Part shown: one piece after another, positions 14,597-23,318 of the stretch
Layout: each line of letters starts with the position of its first letter
Position numbering within the stretch: position 1 is the stretch's first letter
Assembly (NCBI GenBank): GCA_900769735.1
Contig: CAAGHY010000087.1
Location: forward strand, 1-23,654
Origin: Rikenellaceae bacterium
Lineage (GTDB): Bacteria; Bacteroidota; Bacteroidia; Bacteroidales; UBA932
Length of the DNA: 23,654 nucleotides
Reading direction: 5' to 3'
Notes under the pieces: generated by a model
Told to the model about the DNA's origin: nothing
Seen by the model: the letters and a program-made list of their open reading frames with translations, nothing else
Database searches by the model: none
Program-made: the position numbers and the translations under genes

Positions 14597-16879
14597 TTAC
14601 TGCTCACTGCACCCCTTGTTCATAAACTCCAGTACCAGTTCTGCAGCTTTAGGAGACAAGATCTGTTTGCCGGCATATTTGCCGCCATTGTTTACTGTAA
14701 ACAGGAATTTGTTGTAGTCATAAGCTGTGGTTACCACAGTGCCGTCAATTGCTGTGCTGTGCATTCCAAGTTTTGAGAACATTTCACAGGCAGCCTCTTC
14801 TATTGAAATGTAGCTGCGGTATTTGGCCAAAAGGGCTTTAAGTACATCTGCACAATCACTGTTTTTGTATCCCGACAAAATTTCTGCTACACTCATTGTT
14901 GCACCAGCAGCATCTTCTCCAAGAAGCTCGCCAACTCTATTTGAGAGTCTTAGTTTATTGCCTGCCACAAGTTCTGAGACCTGAGGCAGCAGGGTGAGTG
15001 CAGCTCCCATCTCCTTCATATCATACTGGATAAGGCTTAACGAATCATCTTTGGATCCTGCAAAATGATGGTATTCTTCTCTGAATCTGTCGGGAATAAG
15101 AACTGATTCCCCCTCTTTGAAACGGGCGGTTGAGACAGGAAGGACACCTTTTGCTGGAATGCCTCCAAATACGAGCTGTGTTGCTGCAAAGACATTTGCC
15201 TGACTTGGAGCATAACCAACTACAAATGCAGTAAAGTTTTCAATTGAAGATATGAATGGGATGGCATATGGAGTTCCAAAATACATTACTATCATTGGTT
15301 GCTGTGCTGCCCAATCGGTAATGAAGTTGATCTCTTCCGGTTTTATTCCGTAGTTTGTACTGGCGCGAAGCTCTGTTCCGTTGTATCCGAAAATAATAAG
15401 GTCATACTCTTTGAATTTCTCACGTGCAATCTTAAGCTCCTCCAAAGAGGCATTGTTTGAAAAAAGCAATGTGTCAACCTTTCCGTATCTGTTTGCCAAT
15501 ACTCCAAACTCGTGTCCCAACTCAGGGTGCCTGAAACCTACATAAGCAACTTTCTTGTTCTCAAAGGAGACAGGGATACCGTTTCCGGCGGAGTTGTCAT
15601 TGAACACAAGAGTCATTGTCTCTTTAGATACCCTCTTTATAAGATTGAGCTTTTTGTCCATTACGCCGTCCTTAAGATCCTGATCCATAAAACGGTTCAG
15701 CTTGTCCATATCTATTATAGGGTCATAACTCTTCTCAAATACTCCCAGACGGGATTTTAGGGCAAGCATCTTCTTTACTTTCAAATCCAGCTCCTCCATA
15801 GTAATCTCACCGTTTTCAAGAGCCTCCTCAATTATGGTTATTGAGTTCTCAACATCCTCCGGCATAAGGAGGATATCCACACCAGCCTTAAATGCTGCCA
15901 GCGGTATGTATTTCTTCTCAAGGCCACTCTCCTTGGAAACGCCGAACATATCAAGGGCATCTGTGATGATTATTCCGTTGAAGCCCATTTCCTCCCTCAA
16001 CAGTCCTGTTACAATTGGTTTGGAGATGGAAGAAGGGGTTCCGGTTGAATCAAGTGCAGGTATACTCATATGGCCTACCATAACCATATCTACCCCCTCT
16101 GCAATAATACGTCTGAAAGGATAAAGCTCTATGCTGTCCAGCCTTTGCCTTGAGTATGGCAGCAGCGGAAGTGCAAGATGTGAATCCACATCAGTATCTC
16201 CGTGACCCGGAAAATGTTTGGCAGAAGTTGCAACACCGCCATCCTGCAAGCCGTGCATCATTGCAATGCCAAATCTGCTTGCCTTCTCCTTGTCTTCTCC
16301 AAAAGACCTGAAGTGCACAATGTGCCTGTCAGGGTTATTGTTCAGATCCACATCCGGAGAATAGTTCACCTGAACCTTAAGCGCACGACACTCCTGTGCA
16401 ATGGATTTTCCAACCTCATAAACAAGGGAATCGCTGCTCAAGGCGCCCATCTGTATAAAATATTGGAAAGCAGGAATCCCAGGCCAACGCATACTGGCAC
16501 CCCACTCAGCATCCAGTGTAACGAGCATAGGAATCTTTGCCAGCTTGTTGAGGGTATTCAGTTTCTGCACCGCATTATAAAAGGAAACATCTCCAAGTGG
16601 AATAACACCACCTATTTTTTCCTTCTTTACAAGTCTTTTCTGCGTCTCAAAAATTTCATTGCTCTCCTTGGAGGTAAAGTTGATTACCATAATTTGGGCA
16701 ATCTTCTCCCTTGTAGAGAGTTTGCGGAACACAGAATCAACCTGTTTGTTTATCTTCTCCTGTGAAGGATATTTATATATTCCCGATAGTGATGAATTGC
16801 CTTCCGCCAACATTGATGCTGGAACTAAGGCAAAAAGCAGAAGCAAGAACTTTGCAGCCCTATTCAAAAACTTTGTCAT
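14597..16879 (-). CDS. Glycoside hydrolase family 3 beta-N-acetylhexosaminidase-like protein with degenerate beta-lactamase-like tail
   Basis: This is an exported NagZ-type GH3 enzyme that probably trims N-acetylglucosaminyl units from peptidoglycan or glycans. I start at ATG 16879, not the upstream frame start at 16954, because a signal peptide (MTKFLNRAAKFLLLLFAL, cleaved near ALA/AEG) then falls at the N-terminus; the protein is 760 aa. In this numbering the GH3 barrel carries KHFPGHGDTDVDSH, with the Asp232-His234 acid/base dyad, and the nucleophile Asp307 in ITDALDM. A GH3 C-terminal-like domain follows (about 415-590). The last 150 residues match the layout of the serine beta-lactamase domain often fused to these enzymes: YDMKEMG lines up with the S-x-x-K site, and LGM and YDYNKFLFTVNNGG fit later motifs. 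Ser and Lys are replaced and the front of the domain is missing. It lies 31 bases after the TIGR04076 gene, likely in an operon. Confidence 0.87.
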   Translation of the reverse strand: MTKFLNRAAKFLLLLFALVPASMLAEGNSSLSGIYKYPSQEKINKQVDSVFRKLSTREKIAQIMVINFTSKESNEIFETQKRLVKKEKIGGVIPLGDVSFYNAVQKLNTLNKLAKIPMLVTLDAEWGASMRWPGIPAFQYFIQMGALSSDSLVYEVGKSIAQECRALKVQVNYSPDVDLNNNPDRHIVHFRSFGEDKEKASRFGIAMMHGLQDGGVATSAKHFPGHGDTDVDSHLALPLLPYSRQRLDSIELYPFRRIIAEGVDMVMVGHMSIPALDSTGTPSSISKPIVTGLLREEMGFNGIIITDALDMFGVSKESGLEKKYIPLAAFKAGVDILLMPEDVENSITIIEEALENGEITMEELDLKVKKMLALKSRLGVFEKSYDPIIDMDKLNRFMDQDLKDGVMDKKLNLIKRVSKETMTLVFNDNSAGNGIPVSFENKKVAYVGFRHPELGHEFGVLANRYGKVDTLLFSNNASLEELKIAREKFKEYDLIIFGYNGTELRASTNYGIKPEEINFITDWAAQQPMIVMYFGTPYAIPFISSIENFTAFVVGYAPSQANVFAATQLVFGGIPAKGVLPVSTARFKEGESVLIPDRFREEYHHFAGSKDDSLSLIQYDMKEMGAALTLLPQVSELVAGNKLRLSNRVGELLGEDAAGATMSVAEILSGYKNSDCADVLKALLAKYRSYISIEEAACEMFSKLGMHSTAIDGTVVTTAYDYNKFLFTVNNGGKYAGKQILSPKAAELVLEFMNKGCSEQ

Positions 16880-16910
16880 GTTATTCTCTATTCCTTTTGA
16901 TGCAACTAAT

Positions 16911-17210
16911 TCAAATGACCTCAATGTAGAAACTGAATGGACGGAAACCGTCATTGCAACTGATCATCGCACTCATAGGGTTTTTCATCCATCCGTCGTA
17001 AAAATTACCTTCTCCTTTGGCTAAAGACTCCACGAACTCCCTCATTGAAGCCCAGGCAGAAGGGCACATCCCATCGGGACATTCACCATCAACAGAAATC
17101 CACTGCTGGCCCACCTTTACATCGCAGGCGTGTTCAATAGGATTCTCGTATTGGGCCATCAAGTCCGGATATACCGTCTGCCGTATTGCTGTAATACGTA
17201 TTTTATTCAT
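16911..17210 (-). CDS. TIGR04076 family protein
   Basis: This is a 99-aa protein with the TIGR04076 pattern: N-terminal strand KIRITAIRQT, a conserved cysteine region (C29 in EHACDVKVGQQW, then ECPDGMCPSAWASM), a GGNF-like stretch represented by GEGNFYDGWM, and the closing MISCNDGFRPFSFYIEVI. The family is small, cytosolic, of unknown function, with conserved cysteines that may bind a metal. Length is normal. It is followed after 31 bases by the GH3 gene. The reason for the pairing is not evident. Confidence 0.85.
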   Translation of the reverse strand: MNKIRITAIRQTVYPDLMAQYENPIEHACDVKVGQQWISVDGECPDGMCPSAWASMREFVESLAKGEGNFYDGWMKNPMSAMISCNDGFRPFSFYIEVI

Positions 17211-17250
17211 ACAAAATGCGATTTATGTATTATTTCTTTACTCAGAAACT

Positions 17251-17280
17251 TTGTGCAAAAAATGGCCATTTTCTGCGCAA
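17251..17280. promoter_or_regulatory. Palindrome upstream of the TIGR04076 gene
   Basis: The perfect 14-base palindrome AAAATGGCCATTTT (17259-17272) is flanked by TTGTGC (17251-17256) and GCGCAA (17275-17280), which also pair with one wobble. It lies between the LysE stop codon and the TIGR04076 start, so it could be a terminator of the first or an operator of the second. No good -7 box was found here. Confidence 0.45.
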
Positions 17281-17328
17281 ACTCGCCCAGTAACATCACC
17301 ACCGCCCAGGAATCTAAAGGGAAAAAGA

Positions 17329-17973
17329 TTACTTTGCCGCCTGCATGATAAGCTCAAATGCGCCGTTGCACATTGAGATAAGGCCCAGCACAAAGATTAC
17401 AATGCCGGAGATGCGGTTGATCATAATAAGCTGTTTGATTCTGAACCTTTTGCGGAATACATTGATGCCTGTGCTGAGGATGAACCACCAGGCAGCGGAG
17501 CCGGCAAACACACCCCAAAGGGTAGTTACCAGTGTGCCCTTGGTTATGGAACTGTTCATTTCAATACCTACAGCGGCAAAAAGACCAAGGATAAGGAAGA
17601 TTGCACCGGGATTGGTAATTGTCATAAAGAAAGCTTCAAGGAAATCCTCCACGTGCTTCTTGTTCTTGTGTTTCTGCCTTATCTGTTTGATAGGATTGGT
17701 AAGATAAATCTTAACTCCAATGAACATAATGATAAGGCCGCCCAAAAGCATTACCCAATTGAAATTCTCATTTATGATATCCTGGATGAAAGCCAGACCC
17801 ATCAGCGAAATGGCTGCATAAAGGGTATCGGAAGCAGATGCTCCCAGTCCGGTAATGAAACCGCAGTTGCGCCCTTTGCTAAGGGTCTTCTGAACGCAAA
17901 GTACACCAAGCGGGCCAAGGGGAATGGATGCTCCCATACCTACAATGAATCCTTTGATAAGAGTGGTAATCAT
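17329..17973 (-). CDS. LysE/RhtB-type exporter
   Basis: This is a 214-aa inner-membrane protein of the LysE superfamily, which exports amino acids or related small solutes by proton exchange. It has six predicted membrane helices in the usual 3+3 layout. Helix 1 carries GMGASIPLGPLGVLCVQKTL, the signature PLGP-type motif, and the second half has TITNPGAIFLILGLFAAVG. The hydrophilic segment between helices 3 and 4 (KQIRQKHKNKKHVEDF) is expected. Substrate cannot be predicted. It is divergent to lnt over 76 bases. Confidence 0.87.
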   Translation of the reverse strand: MITTLIKGFIVGMGASIPLGPLGVLCVQKTLSKGRNCGFITGLGASASDTLYAAISLMGLAFIQDIINENFNWVMLLGGLIIMFIGVKIYLTNPIKQIRQKHKNKKHVEDFLEAFFMTITNPGAIFLILGLFAAVGIEMNSSITKGTLVTTLWGVFAGSAAWWFILSTGINVFRKRFRIKQLIMINRISGIVIFVLGLISMCNGAFELIMQAAK

Positions 17974-17981
17974 AAATTTAG

Positions 17982-18026
17982 TATATTTGCGTTAAATGAA
18001 AATCCCGGTTTAACGGGGCAAAATTA
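17982..18026. promoter_or_regulatory. Divergent promoters between the LysE gene and lnt
   Basis: There are two perfect TAnnTTTG boxes in opposite orientation: TATATTTG (17982-17989, plus, for lnt) and TAATTTTG (18019-18026 on the minus strand, for the exporter). Neither has a clean -33 TTTG. Between them lies CCCG-N6-CGGG (18004-18017). The two transcripts would overlap at their 5' ends, so each may interfere with the other. Confidence 0.5.
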
Positions 18027-18049
18027 GTATTTTTTAGCCTTTTAATAAA

Positions 18050-19663
18050 ATGGAGACCACTAAAAACAAAAAAATAAATCTGCAGATATGGCTGTTGGCC
18101 CTGTCATCATCCATTCTGTTGTCCATTCCATACATAATTCCCCACACTGGAGTTGTGTCGCTCATAGCCCTTGTGCCGTTGTTCCTGGCGGAGCAGTTGG
18201 CCTATAACAGCGGCAAAAAACGCTTCTTCCATATAGCATACATCTCATTCCTGGTATGGAATCTCATCACCACTTATTGGGTATGGTTTGCAACACCTGG
18301 CGGAGCTTTGGCGGCATTTATCCTCAATACCCTGCAGATGACCATCATCTTCACCCTGTTCCGTTGGATGCGCAGATTTACAAACGGATTTCTTCCGTAT
18401 TTGTTCTTCTGCATAGTGTGGTTGGCGTGGGAACATTCTTACCAGACCTGGCAGATCAACTGGCCCTGGCTTATCCTGGGCAACAGTTTTGCCACCTCGG
18501 TAAAACACATACAGTGGTATGAATTCACCGGTCTGTTGGGCGGTTCATTGTGGATTCTCCTTTCCAATATGCTCATCCACAGAATAATACTTCTGAAATA
18601 CAGACAAAAGCCAATCAGGGTGTCAGTTGCTGCCCTTGCAGTAATCATTTTCTTCCCGATGATTGTTTCCCATATAATGTACTATAACTATCGGGAAGCG
18701 GAGAAGCCTGCACAGTTTGCAGTGCTGCAGCCAAATATAGACCCATATACAGAGAAGTTTGGAAAACTTACACAACTTCAGCAGACCCATCAGCTGCTGG
18801 ATCTGGCAAAGGAGGCGGTGGAAAATAATGCCCGGCCTGGGGAATTGATAGTGGCAGCACCGGAAACATTCATCTTTACGGAGAGATGGAATACCCGTCT
18901 GCAGGAAGACAAGCCGCATCTGAATCCGGGATACCGTGAAATTGCGGGATGGCTGGCCTCCAAAACGCTTGATGGAAAGGATATTGATATGATAGTTGGT
19001 GCGGTGAGCTATAACGGGGATGATTATTATAATACGGCAATCCATATGGATCCGCAGATCAGTGCAACAGTGCTGATGAATCCTAAGTATTACCATAAAT
19101 CCAAACTGGTTGTACTTGCAGAGAGCAATCCGTTCAAGAACGGTCCGTTCAAGTTTATGGACAAACTGGTAAGTGGTATGGCCGGGGGAATAGGGGATTT
19201 TGGAACGCAGCCAACCAGAACAATTTTTGAAACTGAAGGTGGAGCCAAACTGGGAACAGCCATCTGTTATGAATCAGTTTTCCCCGATTTCTACCGCGAG
19301 TGGGCCAACAACGGTGCAAATGTAATGTCAATCATAACAAATGACGGCTGGTGGAGGGATACTCCAGGCCACAAGCAGCACCTGAATTATGCCCGCTTGA
19401 GAGCCATTGAAAACCGACGCAGCATTGCCCGCAGTGCCAATACCGGCATCAGTGCCTTCATAAACCAGAGGGGCGACATTATGCAGAAAACCGGATGGTG
19501 GGAGAGGGGTTACCTTATCGGCAGCCTTAACCTGAATGAAGATAAAACCGTTTTCACCATCCACGGCGACATTATAGGCCGCCTGAGCAGATTTCTCACA
19601 TTCCTGTTCCTCCTTATGGGATTTGCAACGATGATTGCAAAGAAGCATATACTTGTACGTTGA
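18050..19663 (+). CDS. lnt: Apolipoprotein N-acyltransferase
   Basis: This enzyme transfers the third acyl chain from a phospholipid to the N-terminal cysteine of lipoproteins, the last step of their maturation at the inner membrane. The protein (537 aa) has about six N-terminal membrane helices (10-50, 62-110, 115-130, 158-180, 190-212), then a nitrilase-like periplasmic domain (about 222-500) and a final helix. The catalytic triad is present: Glu272 in APETFIF, Lys352 in YYHKSKLV, Cys406 in GTAICYESVFPD. IITNDGWWRDTPG (428-440) is also typical. The length fits the Bacteroidota form. The gene stands alone downstream of its own promoter. Confidence 0.96.
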   Translation: METTKNKKINLQIWLLALSSSILLSIPYIIPHTGVVSLIALVPLFLAEQLAYNSGKKRFFHIAYISFLVWNLITTYWVWFATPGGALAAFILNTLQMTIIFTLFRWMRRFTNGFLPYLFFCIVWLAWEHSYQTWQINWPWLILGNSFATSVKHIQWYEFTGLLGGSLWILLSNMLIHRIILLKYRQKPIRVSVAALAVIIFFPMIVSHIMYYNYREAEKPAQFAVLQPNIDPYTEKFGKLTQLQQTHQLLDLAKEAVENNARPGELIVAAPETFIFTERWNTRLQEDKPHLNPGYREIAGWLASKTLDGKDIDMIVGAVSYNGDDYYNTAIHMDPQISATVLMNPKYYHKSKLVVLAESNPFKNGPFKFMDKLVSGMAGGIGDFGTQPTRTIFETEGGAKLGTAICYESVFPDFYREWANNGANVMSIITNDGWWRDTPGHKQHLNYARLRAIENRRSIARSANTGISAFINQRGDIMQKTGWWERGYLIGSLNLNEDKTVFTIHGDIIGRLSRFLTFLFLLMGFATMIAKKHILVR

Positions 19664-19709
19664 TGATGTTTTTTTATAATCTAATTAGAGTAGTCTAAGA
19701 AAATATTTA

Positions 19710-19717
19710 TAACTTTG
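19710..19717 (+). promoter_or_regulatory. -7 box in the leader of the caspase cluster
   Basis: TAACTTTG is a perfect TAnnTTTG box 45 bases after lnt. A start near 19724 would give a leader of about 240 bases to the gene at 19965. The -33 region is not recognisable. Confidence 0.45.
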
Positions 19718-19804
19718 TTCCCAGCGGGTGGTATATCCCGAGTATAGGTAAGAATATAAAGATAAGCAAGTGAAGTATATTAATTATAATTATTCAAAAT
19801 TACA

Positions 19805-19813
19805 GGGGGGGGG
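19805..19813. repeat. G9 homopolymer tract
   Basis: This run of nine G bases lies in the AT-rich intergenic leader (ACA before, TAAAATCC after). Runs this long are prone to slipped-strand change. Here it would alter leader length or structure rather than a reading frame. It could also be a consensus error of the assembly. Confidence 0.7.
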
Positions 19814-19871
19814 TAAAATCCTGTCCGGTGTTTTTGTGCAGTGATGTAGCTTCACTATATATATCGTCTAT

Positions 19872-19911
19872 CAGGCGGCTTCCTGTACCACATTGGTACG
19901 GAGGCCGCCTG
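19872..19911 (+). terminator. Long GC-rich hairpin before the caspase cluster
   Basis: CAGGCGGC (19872-19879) pairs with GCCGCCTG (19904-19911). Further T-A and C-G pairs and GTACC/GGTAC (19885-19889 with 19895-19899) complete a stem of about 17 bp with one bulge. CTTATTTTATTT follows. It is either the terminator of lnt or, if the -7 box at 19710 is used, an attenuator in the leader of the next operon. Only 53 bases separate it from the next start codon. Confidence 0.7.
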
Positions 19912-19964
19912 CTTATTTTATTTACTGACATATTTCAACTAATGTTCAAATAAAATTTATCACT

Positions 19965-20741
19965 ATGAAAAAGCTATTTTTTACATTATTTCTAGCCGTA
20001 TTTTCAGTTATGGCTGTTTTTGCGCAGGAACAGGAATTTGTAACTCTACAATTGAAGAGCGGTACATCTATAACAGGTAAAATTATTGAGCAGACAAGTG
20101 ACTCTTACAAAATTCAAACTGCAGAGGGGGATGTTTTTGTTTACAGGGTTAACGAGGTCCTTAGAATTAGTAACCGTAATTTGCAGGACAGCAAAGTTCA
20201 AGAAAAAGCAGAGCCGGTAAAAGCAGTAAAAGAAGAAAAAACAATAAATTTTAACGGCGATTTTGAAAAAGGTTTTGGAAGTATAATAGATATAGGTTAT
20301 GCAAGGCCTATAGGTAATTCCTACGCTTGCGACAGGTTTTCAGTTAGTTATATTGGAGGATATAAATTCAGCCGGTATTTTTATGCTGGATTGGGTTTGG
20401 GTGTAGCATTAACTGATTTATGTTGTGAAAGTTCATTTGATATTCCAGTATATCTGCATCTTCGTTCATCATTTTTGAAAGATAGTAAAGTCTCTCCGTA
20501 TGTGTCTTTAAATTTAGGATACAATATTTCAACCAGTGATTGGGAATGGGATAATGGATATTATGAGTCATATAATAGTTCGTATATTGAGCCTGTTTTT
20601 GGCATTGAAATATATAATAAAAATAAAAAGGCATTTTCTTTTGGTATATCAATGCCAATGCTTACTAGACAATTTTCAGATAGTTATTCAAGCTATCCTG
20701 CTTTGCATAGTCTTGGTTTTAAGCTCGGTTTTTCATTTTAG
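19965..20741 (+). CDS. Exported beta-rich envelope protein of unknown function
   Basis: This is a 258-aa protein with a signal peptide (MKKLFFTLFLAVFSVMAVFA, cleaved before Q). Residues about 24-68 form a small beta domain with LKSGTSITGKIIEQ and FVYRVNEVLRIS, a pattern seen at the N-terminus of several Bacteroidota surface proteins. A Lys/Glu-rich linker follows (75-95). The rest is a series of amphipathic strands rich in Tyr, Ser and Gly ending in F-K-L-G-F-S-F, the usual end of an outer-membrane beta-barrel, although 160 residues allows only a small barrel of about eight strands. First gene of the caspase cluster; the next gene starts nine bases later. Confidence 0.75.
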   Translation: MKKLFFTLFLAVFSVMAVFAQEQEFVTLQLKSGTSITGKIIEQTSDSYKIQTAEGDVFVYRVNEVLRISNRNLQDSKVQEKAEPVKAVKEEKTINFNGDFEKGFGSIIDIGYARPIGNSYACDRFSVSYIGGYKFSRYFYAGLGLGVALTDLCCESSFDIPVYLHLRSSFLKDSKVSPYVSLNLGYNISTSDWEWDNGYYESYNSSYIEPVFGIEIYNKNKKAFSFGISMPMLTRQFSDSYSSYPALHSLGFKLGFSF

Positions 20742-20750
20742 CTCATAATT

Positions 20751-22646
20751 ATGAAAAGATTGGTATTAATTGTTTCATTCCTTTTTGTTTGTTTGCCATT
20801 ATTGGTTAGGGCTCAAGGTGAAAGGCTTGAACCAAAGAAATCGTCTGACGGCAAATGGGGATATTGCAAAGCTGAACAATGGGTTATTCCTGCAAAGTAT
20901 GAGCGTGCAGCCTCATTTACTGAAGGACTGGCATGTGTCAGGCTTAATGGTAAATACGGATATATAAATTCTATAGGCGATATGATAATTCCATTCCGCT
21001 TTGACAGGGCTTTTTCTTTTGCTGAAGGAATGGCTTGTGTCAGCCTTAATTGGAAGTACGGGTTTATAAACACTAAGGGAGAGATGGTAATACCATATCG
21101 TTTTGACAATGCATTTTCTTTCTCAGAAGGTTTGGCTCCTGTTTTTATCAACGGTAAATGGGGCTTTGTAGATCACAATGGAATATGCCGGATACCATAC
21201 CAATATGAAAGTGTGAACGGATTTTCTGATGGATTGGCCAATGCCCAATATAATGGCGTTTGGGGATATATTGATACCGAAGCCAATTGGTATGCAGCTA
21301 AGGAGGATTATGTTCCAAAATTCAGTGACTATGCAAAGCGTTATGTAGAAGAACGTGTAAACAAGTGGCAGGTGAAAGGCAAATATGAAAAAACTATAGA
21401 CTGGCAAGCACGTGTAAATCCTCAAAATAGACAAATTAAGGTGTCGGAATTTACCAAAGAAGCCGAAAAACAATATATCATTGAAATGGGTAATGATATA
21501 AAAATTTCACAGAGATTGTCTGATTATGATGCGGACAATGAGGTGTTTCTGGTAAGGGATGATAATTTTGGCAATTTGTTGGTGCCTGTTCCAATTGCAG
21601 ACGCTCCAAAGTTTGAGGAGAACTTCTATATAATGAAACGTTCTGTAAGGTATTTTATAGAAAACGATAAATTGGGTCTTGCAGAATTGACATTCTCAAA
21701 TAATGAGGGAAAGACATTTGTATATAATAATCAAGCATCTTTGGATTATTTCATTACAAATGTAGACTATCGTTTTGATCCTATAGAGATTGATCAAAAT
21801 GTAATTGCCCGTATGGAAAAAGGAGAGCAGAAAATCAGTTATGCCCAGTTGAACGGCCTTGCAAAATCAGATGTTGATACCAATATTCCAAAATCTTCAG
21901 TTGTAAATGATAAAACATTTGCGGTTATTATAGCCAATGAATTGTATAAGCAGGAGGAATCTGTCCCTTATGCGAGATCGGATGGCGAAAGTATTAGAAA
22001 TTATTGTGTAAACGCTCTTGGTATACCGGAAGAAAGAATACAATTCTATCCTGATGCAACTCTTAATGAAATGCGTATGGCTATGCATTGGGTAAAAGAT
22101 ATTGGAGAGGCATTTGGTGAAGATGCTACCGTCTTATTCTATTATGCTGGTCATGGTGTGGCAGATGATGCCAGCCGTTCTTCTTTCCTTTTGCCTGTTG
22201 ATGGCTTGGGTAGGGATCCTGAATCCGGTTATCCGATTGATAAATTATATTCTCAACTTGGAGCATTGCCGGTGGAATCTGTTATTGTAATGTTGGATGC
22301 TTGCTTTAGCGGTGCCAAGAGGGATGGCGATATGTTGGTTGCTTCCAGAGGTGTTGCAATCAAACCTAAAGCTTCATCACCATCGGGTAATATGATTGTT
22401 ATGTCAGCTACAACAGGAGATGAAACAGCTGCTCTATATCCACAGAAAGGTCACGGACTGTTTACATATTTTCTATTGAAGAAACTTCAGGAGTCAAAGG
22501 GTGACTGTACATTGGGAGAATTGGCAGAATTTGTATCTAAAAGAGTGAACCAGGAGTCGGTTATTGCTAATAAGCGGCCTCAGTCTCCTACAGTGTTATG
22601 CTCCCCAACTATGACAGGAAAGTGGTCTGAAATAAAACTTAAATAA
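20751..22646 (+). CDS. Exported WG-repeat protein with C-terminal caspase (C14) domain
   Basis: This is a 631-aa predicted periplasmic or surface cysteine protease. The signal peptide covers residues 1-22. Five WG-type repeats follow at a period near 34 residues (W/Y-G pairs at 36, 69, 103, 137, 171, each with nearby I-P-x-x-[YF] and F-x-[ED]-G-[LM]). A linker (about 190-385) has no clear match. The last 245 residues are a caspase-like peptidase C14 domain: KTFAVIIANELY (strand 1), SDGESIRNYC, LFYYAGHG with catalytic His468, and VIVMLDACFSGA with catalytic Cys518, then MIVMSATTGDETA. Both catalytic residues are intact. Export argues against a role as an intracellular suicide protease. WG repeats may bind a partner or substrate. 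Linked genes on both sides encode exported proteins. Confidence 0.9.
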   Translation: MKRLVLIVSFLFVCLPLLVRAQGERLEPKKSSDGKWGYCKAEQWVIPAKYERAASFTEGLACVRLNGKYGYINSIGDMIIPFRFDRAFSFAEGMACVSLNWKYGFINTKGEMVIPYRFDNAFSFSEGLAPVFINGKWGFVDHNGICRIPYQYESVNGFSDGLANAQYNGVWGYIDTEANWYAAKEDYVPKFSDYAKRYVEERVNKWQVKGKYEKTIDWQARVNPQNRQIKVSEFTKEAEKQYIIEMGNDIKISQRLSDYDADNEVFLVRDDNFGNLLVPVPIADAPKFEENFYIMKRSVRYFIENDKLGLAELTFSNNEGKTFVYNNQASLDYFITNVDYRFDPIEIDQNVIARMEKGEQKISYAQLNGLAKSDVDTNIPKSSVVNDKTFAVIIANELYKQEESVPYARSDGESIRNYCVNALGIPEERIQFYPDATLNEMRMAMHWVKDIGEAFGEDATVLFYYAGHGVADDASRSSFLLPVDGLGRDPESGYPIDKLYSQLGALPVESVIVMLDACFSGAKRDGDMLVASRGVAIKPKASSPSGNMIVMSATTGDETAALYPQKGHGLFTYFLLKKLQESKGDCTLGELAEFVSKRVNQESVIANKRPQSPTVLCSPTMTGKWSEIKLK

Positions 22647-22673
22647 AGTATAAACCATTTTAATTCTTAACAA

Positions 22674-23297
22674 ATGAAAAAGATTATTTCTATCTTATTG
22701 CTTAGCTTGTTAGCTTTAACAGTAGCATCAGCCCAGCCTAAAAGTTCTGACAAGAAATTATGGAAAACTGCAAAAAATACAGCTGAACAATTAGCAAAGG
22801 AGGGGTGGAAGACTGATGGATCTTTACCATTGGAGAATCAGTTGTATAACCATTATAAAAAATTGGCATCGGACGGCAATAATCAGGAATTGATAGGTAA
22901 TGTTGTTGGTAACACTTCTGTAAAGACTGTAAATCAAGGACAGCAGTGGGCTGTTTCTATGGTATGTGTGTCATATGCAAAGCAGGCTGGACAAACTTTG
23001 AAGGGACGTTTGACTTCTGAAGTTGGAGCAAGTGTTAATGACGGACCTTCTGCGGATTCATTCTATGAAGGTTATGAGAGCAGGGTAGAAAAAGAGTTGC
23101 AAGGAGAATTAAAAAGAAGTTTTTCTGTATATAGGGAAAAAGCTAATGGAGGAATAGATTATAGGGCATATTATATCGTAAACGAAGAGGATGCGCATAA
23201 AGCAAGATTAAGGGCAATGCAGATGGCTATGGAAGAGTCTGAGTTTGCCCGAGCAAATGCTGAACGTATTTCTGAATTTGTCAGAGAAGCTTTTTAA
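22674..23297 (+). CDS. Exported protein of unknown function
   Basis: This is a 207-aa protein with a signal peptide (MKKIISILLLSLLALTVASA, cleaved before Q). The mature part is mainly helical and charged, with no cysteine near the cleavage site, so it is not a lipoprotein. The middle has a repeated small-residue pattern (NVVGNTSVKTVNQGQQWAV), and a helical C-terminus includes DAHKARLRAMQMAMEESEFA. I do not recognise a family; some similarity in style to LPP20-type envelope proteins is only an impression. It follows the caspase gene after 27 bases, so they are probably co-transcribed. Confidence 0.75.
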   Translation: MKKIISILLLSLLALTVASAQPKSSDKKLWKTAKNTAEQLAKEGWKTDGSLPLENQLYNHYKKLASDGNNQELIGNVVGNTSVKTVNQGQQWAVSMVCVSYAKQAGQTLKGRLTSEVGASVNDGPSADSFYEGYESRVEKELQGELKRSFSVYREKANGGIDYRAYYIVNEEDAHKARLRAMQMAMEESEFARANAERISEFVREAF

Positions 23298-23318
23298 ACA
23301 GCATTGTCTAATGAAAAT

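Noticed and set aside
16880..16954. Upstream start of the GH3 gene at 16954
   Set aside because: It would overlap the TIGR04076 gene and hide the signal peptide behind 25 residues; ATG at 16879 is better.
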